A stretch of DNA of 5,589 nt from an uncultured Saprospiraceae bacterium (GTDB lineage Bacteria; Bacteroidota; Bacteroidia; Chitinophagales; Saprospiraceae), in contig CALCSX010000066.1 in NCBI GenBank assembly GCA_937894165.1, positions 1 to 5,589 on the forward strand, written 5' to 3'. The first letter of the stretch is position 1, and every line of letters starts with the position of its first letter. Positions 1 to 5,588 of the stretch are shown here, one piece after another. Both the position numbers and the translations under genes were made by a program. Below the pieces are notes generated by a model, which saw nothing but the letters and a program-made list of their open reading frames with translations, searched no databases and was not told where the DNA came from.

Positions 1-1508
1 GCACCAAATTGCTTGATATTCTCCGAATTGGTCATAATAGGCTCCAGCACATTCTGCTCACTCTTCATATAATCCACAATCTTGTGCGGTGGGCCTCGGC
101 GGCTAGGATAATCCCTATCCCACTCCTGCTCCGCTAGAAACTGCAAGAAGGTATTCAATCCTTCATCCATCCAGGTCCATTGTCTCTCGTCAGAATTGAC
201 TATCATAGGAAAATAATTATGACCCACTTCATGAATGATGACTGAGATCATACCATATTTTATCGCATCACTATAGGTTCCATCAGCTGCCGGGCGACCA
301 TAGTTGAAACAAATCATAGGATACTCCATTCCATTCGCAGCTTCTACGGATATAGCTACCGGATATGGATAATCAAATGTTCTAGCTGAATAGGAATGTA
401 AAGTGTGCGCAACAGCCCTAGTTGAATATTGCTCCCAAAGTGGATTTCCCTCTTTAGGATAATAGGACATCGCCATCACATCCTTCCCCCCTTGCTTTAC
501 TGCCATTGCATCCCAAATTAATTTTCTGGAAGAAGTCCATGCAAAATCTCTGACATTCTCGGCGTGATAAACCCAAGTCTTCCTAGCTGTGGATTTTTGC
601 TTTTCTAGCTCTACAACTTCATCTTGAGTTCTGATGATAACCGGGATATCGTAACTTTTTTTGGCTTGATTCCATCTTTGCATTTCAGTTGTTGAAAGAA
701 CTTGGTCCGGATTTTGTAATACTCCTGTTGCTGCAACCATGTGATCAGCCGGAGCAGTAATTTTTACTTTATAATTTCCGAAAACCAAAGCAAATTCACC
801 CCTGCCCGCAAACTGCTTATTCTGCCAGCCCTCAAAATCTGAATAAACCGCCATTCGAGGAAACCATTCTGCCAATGTGTATAAATAATTACCATCCTCT
901 TCAAAATACTCAAAACCGGGTCTTCCACCGATAAAACTCATCCTATCGTGCATATTAAAGCTCCATTTGATAGAGAATTCAAACTTCTCCCCCGGCTTCA
1001 ACGGCGCAGATAAATCCAAGCGCATCATTGTTTGATTCAAAGTAGCAGGAATATCTGCCCCTTTTTTGTCTTTGACATAATGGATTTTTACGTCTAGGTC
1101 CAAATCATGCCACATGATCTCCTCAACATCTCTGAGAGTCATCTTTTCTTTAATAGAATTCGTAGCTATTTTAGGAGTATGAGAATCCTTTGACCTTTGA
1201 TTGTGATCTAGTTGAATCCATAGATAATTCAATGGGTCGGGAGAATTGTTGCAATAAGTTACCTTTTCCATACCAGATATGGATTGATCTTCGTCATTCA
1301 ACTCTACTTCAATATCGTAGTCCGCCCTTTGTTGCCAATATTGATGTCCGGGTGCTCCTGAAGCTGTGCGGTAGACATTGGGCGACCTCAACATAGGTCC
1401 CAGTTGCTCGAATTTGTTCGCGTGATTCCTTTTGGATTCATTTTGCGAAAACCCGAAATCAGAAAATAAAACACTAAAAATTAAAAGAAATAATACTCTA
1501 AAAAACAT
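1..1508 (-). CDS. M1 family zinc metallopeptidase (3' end outside window)
   Basis: This is an exported zinc exopeptidase of the M1 (gluzincin aminopeptidase) family, expected to remove N-terminal residues from peptides in the periplasm or outside the cell. An uninterrupted frame of 502 codons runs from ATG at 1508 off the left edge. Residues 1-21 form a signal peptide (MFFR, a hydrophobic stretch, then GFS before Gln22). The zinc site is complete: HEVGH at 426-430, and the third ligand Glu449 exactly 18 residues later in the context WMDEGLNTF. The family's GAMEN-type exopeptidase loop appears as NGMEYP with Glu395, a variant I associate with Bacteroidota M1 enzymes. The catalytic Tyr and the C-terminal domain would lie beyond base 1. 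The gene starts 15 bp after the HupE-like stop and is probably co-transcribed with it. An ATG at 1520 is followed by an in-frame stop after three codons, so 1508 is the start. GC content is visibly higher than in the genes at the right. The family call is very secure; the substrate is unknown. Confidence 0.95.
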   Translation of the reverse strand, partial: MFFRVLFLLIFSVLFSDFGFSQNESKRNHANKFEQLGPMLRSPNVYRTASGAPGHQYWQQRADYDIEVELNDEDQSISGMEKVTYCNNSPDPLNYLWIQLDHNQRSKDSHTPKIATNSIKEKMTLRDVEEIMWHDLDLDVKIHYVKDKKGADIPATLNQTMMRLDLSAPLKPGEKFEFSIKWSFNMHDRMSFIGGRPGFEYFEEDGNYLYTLAEWFPRMAVYSDFEGWQNKQFAGRGEFALVFGNYKVKITAPADHMVAATGVLQNPDQVLSTTEMQRWNQAKKSYDIPVIIRTQDEVVELEKQKSTARKTWVYHAENVRDFAWTSSRKLIWDAMAVKQGGKDVMAMSYYPKEGNPLWEQYSTRAVAHTLHSYSARTFDYPYPVAISVEAANGMEYPMICFNYGRPAADGTYSDAIKYGMISVIIHEVGHNYFPMIVNSDERQWTWMDEGLNTFLQFLAEQEWDRDYPSRRGPPHKIVDYMKSEQNVLEPIMTNSENIKQFG

Positions 1509-1523
1509 ATTTAAATTTTCATT

Positions 1524-2102
1524 CTACCAAAAAATCTTTTCCAACATTAGCATAAAAGCCATCCCCAGCACTGTTGCAGAAATAACTAAAGTCCAATCTC
1601 TTTTAGACACTTTAAATAAATTGATCAATATTGCTCCGGCTATCATAAATACAGCCACAATGATTAGTTGACCAATCTCCAATCCAATATTGAACGCCAA
1701 TAAAGGCTGAAATATTGAGGTTTCTTTGCCAAGCAATGATCTTAAGAAACTCGAAAAACCCAATCCGTGTATCAATCCAAAAAACAAAGCAAAGAAATAG
1801 TTCAAATCAACACCTTTATTGACAGGTTTGGGTTTGATAATATTGGCTACAGCGGTAATCATTATCGTAACCGGAATCAAGAATTCGATTATTTCCGGAC
1901 GAAATATGATGATATTCATGGTGGCCAAAGCCAATGTGACAGAGTGTCCTATTGTGAATGCAGTTACTAAAATCAATATTCTTTTCCAATCCTTATACAG
2001 ATACAATGCACATAATGCTACAACAAATAGGATATGGTCAAAGCCTTGCAAATCAAGAATATGCTCAAGTCCTAATTTTAAATACAATTCAAATTGTCCC
2101 AT
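1524..2102 (-). CDS. HupE/UreJ-type membrane protein (possible metal permease)
   Basis: A 192-residue polytopic inner-membrane protein of the HupE/UreJ_2 family. Some HupE/UreJ members import nickel (or cobalt) for hydrogenase and urease; the Bacteroidota subgroup has no established substrate that I know of. About six hydrophobic helices are visible. Conserved polar motifs lie in or next to them: EHIL with His14, GFDHILF with Asp22-His23, FTIGHSVTLALA with His53, FGLIHGLGF with His112, and FNIGLEIGQ with Glu142 and Gln145. These His/Asp/Glu residues in membrane segments fit metal coordination. The His14-to-Asp22 spacing is seven residues, wider than the HX5DH of classical HupE, so the substrate may differ. 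ATG at 2102 gives a start in the usual position before the first helix. The M1 peptidase gene follows 15 bp downstream, and a DUF6702-type gene diverges upstream. No hydrogenase or urease gene is in view, so a role in supplying metal to the peptidase is speculation. The length is normal for the family. Confidence 0.88.
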   Translation of the reverse strand: MGQFELYLKLGLEHILDLQGFDHILFVVALCALYLYKDWKRILILVTAFTIGHSVTLALATMNIIIFRPEIIEFLIPVTIMITAVANIIKPKPVNKGVDLNYFFALFFGLIHGLGFSSFLRSLLGKETSIFQPLLAFNIGLEIGQLIIVAVFMIAGAILINLFKVSKRDWTLVISATVLGMAFMLMLEKIFW

Positions 2103-2136
2103 AAAAATGTTAAATCAGCTAGCAATATATGGACTA

Positions 2137-2167
2137 TATTATTAGTTCGATAATTATCAGATTCAAA
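2137..2167 (-). promoter_or_regulatory. Candidate promoter of the HupE-like/M1 operon
   Basis: Read on the minus strand, TTTG (2167-2164) is followed after 19 bases by TAATAATA (2144-2137). The spacing fits the Bacteroidota primary sigma pattern (TTTG, about 19 bases, TAnnTTTG), but the downstream box matches only its TA and A/T-richness. The 10-bp palindrome at 2149-2158 lies inside the spacer. The start codon is about 35 bases further on. This is a candidate only. Confidence 0.3.
2149..2158. promoter_or_regulatory. Palindrome GATAATTATC, possible operator
   Basis: A perfect 10-bp inverted repeat lies in the divergent region between the HupE-like and DUF6702 genes, between the two candidate promoters' upstream boxes. 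On the minus strand it falls in the spacer of the candidate HupE-like promoter, where a bound repressor would block initiation. In an AT-rich background a palindrome of this size can arise by chance, so the operator role is inference. Confidence 0.25.
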
Positions 2168-2179
2168 AAAATCTAGTTT

Positions 2180-2210
2180 TTTGTCTAATGAAGTCTAAAT
2201 CCTATATTTT
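2180..2210 (+). promoter_or_regulatory. Candidate Bacteroidota promoter for the DUF6702 gene
   Basis: TTTG at 2180-2183 is followed after exactly 19 bases by TATATTTT at 2203-2210. This agrees in seven of eight positions with the TAnnTTTG -7 box of Bacteroidota promoters. Transcription would begin near 2215-2218 and leave a leader of about 27 bases before the TTG codon at 2244. An ATG at 2188 would then lie upstream of the transcript start, which supports the downstream TTG as the initiator. Confidence 0.5.
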
Positions 2211-2243
2211 TACCATCATTTTTATTCCGAAAAAACTTTTTAA

Positions 2244-2732
2244 TTGCAGATAATCTATTTTTTCTATTTATCTCTCATCATGACTTCAATGGAACATCCA
2301 TTTTATGTCAGCATTACGGATATTAGGTACAACCAAGCAGACGCGCAGATAGAATTATCGCAAAAGGTATTTTGGGATGATCTGGAGATTGAGTTGACTG
2401 AGGTTTACAAAAGACCAGTCAATGTCCTGAAGCCGAGCTCTAAGAAAGAGCTAAATGAAATGCTGGGGCAGTATTTTTTATCTTCTAACGAAGTGATCAT
2501 CAACGGAAACAAAATCAATTTAGAGTATATTGGCTATGAGGTGGAGGAGGATGCTGTGTGGGTCTATCTGGAGGGCATGAATGTAGATGAGCCAAAGACG
2601 GTTAAAATTAAAAATACAGTATTATTTGGATCTTTTAAATCCCAGCAGAATATTGTCAATTTCTATGTGGGATCTAAGCCGAGGAGTGTGATTACCAAGC
2701 GGGGGAAGGAAAGTGGAGAGTTGAGGTTTTGA
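2244..2732 (+). CDS. DUF6702-type exported protein, apparent TTG start
   Basis: A 162-residue protein that I recognise as resembling the DUF6702 family of Bacteroidota, which has no known function. The family's hallmark HPFYVS motif is at residues 18-23, directly after the export signal. It is followed by a mixed-strand domain with the typical WDDLE, GYEVEEDAVWVYLE and QQNIVNFYV segments. The N-terminus up to Met16 (hydrophobic run IIYFFYLSLIM) looks like a short signal peptide without the usual Lys/Arg at its start. An in-frame TAA lies immediately before TTG at 2244, so TTG is the only start that keeps the whole hydrophobic run. The next option, ATG at 2280, would remove it. The gene diverges from the HupE-like/M1 pair, and its last codons and stop lie inside a strong hairpin. 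It is probably periplasmic or envelope-associated. Function is unknown; the family call rests on recalled motifs, not on a search. Confidence 0.85.
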   Translation: MQIIYFFYLSLIMTSMEHPFYVSITDIRYNQADAQIELSQKVFWDDLEIELTEVYKRPVNVLKPSSKKELNEMLGQYFLSSNEVIINGNKINLEYIGYEVEEDAVWVYLEGMNVDEPKTVKIKNTVLFGSFKSQQNIVNFYVGSKPRSVITKRGKESGELRF

Positions 2733-2758
2733 AAATATTTTCCAAAACCTCAACTCTC
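2716..2758. terminator. Hairpin between convergent genes, 16-bp perfect stem
   Basis: GAGAGTTGAGGTTTTG (2716-2731) is perfectly complementary to 2743-2758, with an 11-base A/T-rich loop (2732-2742) that can itself partly pair. The left arm contains the final codons and part of the TGA stop of the DUF6702 gene. Its place between two convergent genes, and its symmetry, suggest a bidirectional terminator. No clean T-run follows on either strand at once; a T-rich stretch appears on the plus strand from about 2787. It may also act mainly as a barrier to mRNA 3'-end decay. Confidence 0.75.
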
Positions 2759-2783
2759 AATAAAATTGCTTTAAATAACTAGA

Positions 2784-4457
2784 CTAAATTTTTATAATTT
2801 TTCCCACTTTTATTGTATCTCCGGACAAAATTCTGAGGAAGTAAGTCCCCGGCATGTAACCTGAAATATCAATTTGATTATTATTCATTAAACCATTTTG
2901 CATCAAACGACCTTCCATACTCCAGAGTTGATACTCCTTTCCTAACTCTTCTTCAGAAACCTGAAAAGAATTGATGACAGGATTAGGAAAAATCTTCAAT
3001 TCATGGATTGGTGCATTTACAGACTTTGTAGAACTTACAATATCTAAATCTTCACTTGATATCTTCATCCATAAATGCCATCCAATGAAACGCACATAAA
3101 ATTCTCCGAAATTGTCCCAATAGTCCTGGGTCGCCTGAATAAATAAATCACCTTCTTCTGAATATTCAGAATATGCTGAACAAATTTCAGTTTCCTCATT
3201 GATATAATCCATCCTTTTTACCAGATGATATTCATTATTGTCCAATGCTTGCAGCACGACTAAACTTTCTTTATTATGATTCGCAATTAATAAAAGAGTG
3301 CCATCACTCTTCGATGCAAAAGAAATATCTCTTAAGCTCCCTCCTTCAAAATCGGAAGGAAGTATCTTTTGAACAATTCCATCATAAGAAACTACTACAA
3401 TATAATACTTTCCACTTAGTCTATAATCTTCTTTATCGAGCACATACAAATAGATAAAGTTTTTATCAATCTTCGTAATGATCATAGAATTAAAATAAAA
3501 TGGAATTTGAGTGCTTAGACTAGATTGAAGCTGAATATTCATATCTCGATCATAAATTCTTAGATTTACGTGATCAGGTAGGAATTCTTCATATTCCTTT
3601 AGTAATACAAGATGGACTAATGTGTCCCTATTTAGACGTTTAAAAATTCCCTGAACTTGTGTGTAGTTCTGAAATAGAATGAAAGTGTCAATGTCATGGA
3701 TTTGGGCGCGATATTGACCAATAAATTCAGCTTGAGCATTAAAAGTAACATTTTCAATAATATTTGAAAATTCTGCATTTGGCTCTCTTAGCACCTTTAT
3801 AAAGCTGTATTGTCCCTCTTCTTCTTTATAAAGGGTAAAATTGTCATTGAAATCATCAGGAGAATGAATAATCGAATTTTCACTATAAATACTTACATTC
3901 GAAAAAATATGATCACCTGATTCTGTTGAAAATTCCCTTACTACTATCGTGGATGTATCTCCTCCATCTCTATACCAACCAGCAACCCAATCATCGACTA
4001 ATTCTCTTTCCATTGCAGTTTTAAATCTTCTATGGCCAACTATTTCCAAATTCCCTTTTTCATTAATTAATATTTGATCATATACTTCTTGAAGATCTGT
4101 TTGATTAACGTCCAAGCGAGAAGTCCATAGTAAAGCACCGCTATTTTTATCTAACTTTTCTATAAGAATTCCGGCATAATCTTGTATATAGAATGAATCT
4201 TGGTAAAGATTTCTCATATGATATAAAGAATATATAGAATTTTTATCATCTACATATAATGGATGATTTCTTTTGATCAAATGAGAAGCACCATCATAAT
4301 TAATTCCATCAAATACCAAAGAATCTACAGTAATATGCATCCAGTCGGGTGCATCTCCATCAAATTCCATTGGAGTCATAGGAGACACTTGTGCATTTAG
4401 GAATATAGCAGAGAGTAGCACTATAAGAAATAGGCAATTCTTAATAAAAAACATCAT
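2784..4457 (-). CDS. T9SS type A sorting domain-containing secreted protein
   Basis: A 557-residue exported protein of unknown function. A signal peptide spans residues 1-22 (Lys6, hydrophobic core, LNA before Gln23). The C-terminal 69 residues (489-557) form a T9SS type A sorting domain: IFPNPV at 489-494, then a YQLWSMEGRLM strand, IDISGYMPGTYFLRI, and a basic end KVGKIIKI. In this family the domain directs passage through the outer membrane by the type IX machinery and is then removed, often with attachment of the protein to the cell surface. The region between (about 23-488) has many short beta-strand-like blocks and a phrase of the type EKLDKNSGALLWTSRLD near residue 100. That would fit a beta-propeller or PQQ-like repeat fold, but I see no clean repeat and no catalytic motif. 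The start is the first of two adjacent ATGs (4457, 4454). The gene begins 15 bp after the stop of the lipoprotein gene and shares its AT-rich composition, so the two are probably one operon. Confidence 0.93.
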   Translation of the reverse strand: MMFFIKNCLFLIVLLSAIFLNAQVSPMTPMEFDGDAPDWMHITVDSLVFDGINYDGASHLIKRNHPLYVDDKNSIYSLYHMRNLYQDSFYIQDYAGILIEKLDKNSGALLWTSRLDVNQTDLQEVYDQILINEKGNLEIVGHRRFKTAMERELVDDWVAGWYRDGGDTSTIVVREFSTESGDHIFSNVSIYSENSIIHSPDDFNDNFTLYKEEEGQYSFIKVLREPNAEFSNIIENVTFNAQAEFIGQYRAQIHDIDTFILFQNYTQVQGIFKRLNRDTLVHLVLLKEYEEFLPDHVNLRIYDRDMNIQLQSSLSTQIPFYFNSMIITKIDKNFIYLYVLDKEDYRLSGKYYIVVVSYDGIVQKILPSDFEGGSLRDISFASKSDGTLLLIANHNKESLVVLQALDNNEYHLVKRMDYINEETEICSAYSEYSEEGDLFIQATQDYWDNFGEFYVRFIGWHLWMKISSEDLDIVSSTKSVNAPIHELKIFPNPVINSFQVSEEELGKEYQLWSMEGRLMQNGLMNNNQIDISGYMPGTYFLRILSGDTIKVGKIIKI

Positions 4458-4472
4458 TTTTAGAATTTTAAA

Positions 4473-5330
4473 TTAATTAATTCTTCTATCTCCACAGCTT
4501 AGTAGACACTCATGAAAAGGAGCACCCGGGGCACATGGATTAGGAATAAATTCTTCACAATCGCTTAGTTGGGTAAATACAGGTGTTGTGCTGGATATAT
4601 TCCCATTACTTAATCTGCAATGAGATGAAGTTCTAGAACAACATCCATCGGTTGCACAATCTGCCTTAAAATAAATTGGAGGATTTCCCGGTGTAGAACT
4701 GTGAGGATAATATTCACACATAGTAACACATGCTGCTGAATAGAAAAATGATTGTACAAATGATTCGGATTCACAATCAAATTGACCAGGTCTTTCATTA
4801 AGAACTTTATTTACTACATTTTTTATAACTTCTTGATCAATATCATTTTGATAATTTGCAAATAATTGTGTGTATTGACTGGCAGGTAAAGTGCTTAAAT
4901 TGTCCCACCAATCGAAGCAGTCTTGAGACAAAGGCATTGTAAGTACTTCTACACCTCTGGTTATCAAGATAGAAACTTGACCAGTAGAAGGGTCCGTACA
5001 TGTTATGTATTGTATTGGCACAGTCATTTCGCAACCATAGGGTTGAACTGTAATTATTTCATAGTAGGAAGTTATTGAGTTACATCCAGTAAAACCGGCT
5101 GTTGTCAAACAAGGAGATAGAAGAGATTCCTGCATATCTTCAGAAATCACAAAATCTTGCAATTCTTTAGATTCTAAATCTAAAGTTGTATCAGCATTTT
5201 GTAAATTGTCTGACTCCTTGTCGCAAGAAGTAAACGTGAAAATTGATCCCGCAATTAACATCAAAAAGAGGACAAACCTAGGTGTTGTGTTGTGTTGTGT
5301 TGTGTTGTGTTGTGTTGTGTTGTGTTTCAT
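4473..5330 (-). CDS. Cysteine-rich lipoprotein with repeat tract at its start
   Basis: A 285-residue lipoprotein of no family I recognise. Residues 3-17 are HNTTQ, HNTTQ, HNTTP, encoded by a perfect pentanucleotide tract. Arg18 and the hydrophobic segment 19-31 complete the signal peptide, and the lipobox is FTSC with Cys36 as the lipidated residue. The sequence after it, DKESD, has a Lys followed by acidic residues, broadly like the lipoprotein export signals that place lipoproteins on the cell surface in some Bacteroidota. Surface exposure is therefore plausible but inferred. The mature part has 16 further cysteines, suggesting up to eight disulfides. Eight of them cluster near the C-terminus (225, 230, 231, 238, 258, 266, 275, 279). 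No catalytic motif is evident. ATG at 5330 is chosen because it is the first start and gives a basic n-region; Met24 would leave only 12 residues before Cys36. The gene heads a probable operon with the T9SS protein. Expression is probably subject to repeat-length phase variation. Confidence 0.85.
   Translation of the reverse strand: MKHNTTQHNTTQHNTTPRFVLFLMLIAGSIFTFTSCDKESDNLQNADTTLDLESKELQDFVISEDMQESLLSPCLTTAGFTGCNSITSYYEIITVQPYGCEMTVPIQYITCTDPSTGQVSILITRGVEVLTMPLSQDCFDWWDNLSTLPASQYTQLFANYQNDIDQEVIKNVVNKVLNERPGQFDCESESFVQSFFYSAACVTMCEYYPHSSTPGNPPIYFKADCATDGCCSRTSSHCRLSNGNISSTTPVFTQLSDCEEFIPNPCAPGAPFHECLLSCGDRRIN
5282..5326. repeat. Pentanucleotide microsatellite, 9 perfect copies
   Basis: GTGTT is repeated nine times without a mismatch (45 bp); in the coding sense of the lipoprotein gene the unit is AACAC. 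The tract begins one base after the ATG and runs through the signal-peptide n-region. Because the unit is not a multiple of three, gain or loss of one copy shifts the frame. Frames worked out by hand: 6, 9 or 12 copies are open; 8 copies give TAG directly after the tract (15-residue peptide); 7 or 10 copies give TGA seven codons after it. Slipped-strand mispairing at such tracts is an established phase-variation mechanism in other bacteria. Confidence 0.95.
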
Positions 5331-5355
5331 AATTATGTTTTCAAAGGATGAAGGT

Positions 5356-5387
5356 GTAAATTACATAAATGAGATTCAAATACCAAA
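5356..5387 (-). promoter_or_regulatory. Candidate promoter of the lipoprotein/T9SS operon
   Basis: On the minus strand, TTTG (5387-5384) is followed after 20 bases by TAATTTAC (5363-5356). This is a partial match to the Bacteroidota TAnnTTTG box, about 25 bases before the lipoprotein ATG. The region is very AT-rich and offers other imperfect combinations, so this is only the best of several weak candidates. No Shine-Dalgarno sequence is seen before the ATG, as is usual in this phylum. Confidence 0.3.
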
Positions 5388-5495
5388 TTTTATGTCAAAT
5401 AAATTAAAAATTAAAAAATTCTTGTAGTCACATTAGTTCTTGATTGTGTGATTTTTTTAGTGCTCCTTAAAATTATTCTATTTTTTTAATAAATT

Positions 5496-5588
5496 TTACA
5501 ATTCTGTGATCCAAGCGCATATTTCTACACGTTTAGTAAGAAATATGAAACCAATGCAAAAGAGTACAGTAAAAATTATCAAGAAGGT
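5496..5588 (-). CDS. Possible 3' end of a membrane protein gene (partial)
   Basis: Thirty open codons enter from the right edge and end in TAA at 5498-5496. The peptide has a hydrophobic run (FLIIFTVLFCIGFIFL) followed by TKR and a short polar tail, like a last transmembrane helix with positive residues on the cytoplasmic side. In AT-rich DNA a frame this short can be open by chance. It also conflicts with a possible plus-strand gene start at 5545 on the same bases. If real, the gene would lie upstream of the lipoprotein on the same strand with a 165-bp gap. Confidence 0.2.
   Translation of the reverse strand, partial: TFLIIFTVLFCIGFIFLTKRVEICAWITEL

Noticed and set aside
1190..1396. Plus-strand 68-codon open frame
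   Set aside because: It lies entirely antisense to the continuous M1 peptidase frame, whose signal peptide and zinc motifs confirm the minus strand as coding.
1819..2145. Plus-strand 108-codon open frame opposite the HupE-like gene
   Set aside because: Its hydrophobic character comes from being complementary to transmembrane codons; the minus-strand frame has the conserved family motifs.
2230..2236. A AAA AAC heptamer before the DUF6702 start, a sequence known as a -1 frameshift site
   Set aside because: It is not in the phase needed for the frame opened by ATG 2188, and any shift there into the DUF6702 frame meets TAA at 2241-2243. Programmed frameshifting at this site cannot make the protein.
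4610..5034. Two further minus-strand open frames of 62 and 63 codons within the lipoprotein gene
   Set aside because: They are out-of-frame shadows of the lipoprotein, with no start context, signal or motif of their own.
5206..5427. Plus-strand open frame reading through the pentanucleotide tract, giving a VVLCC-type hydrophobic repeat
   Set aside because: It is antisense to the lipoprotein signal region, its repeat is a by-product of the tract, it has no family resemblance, and its start is inside the well-supported minus-strand gene.
5461..5500. A/T-rich imperfect inverted repeat (AAAATTATT / AATAAATTTT) as a terminator
   Set aside because: The arms are pure A/T with a bulge in a region rich in A and T runs; such pairing is expected by chance and would be unstable.
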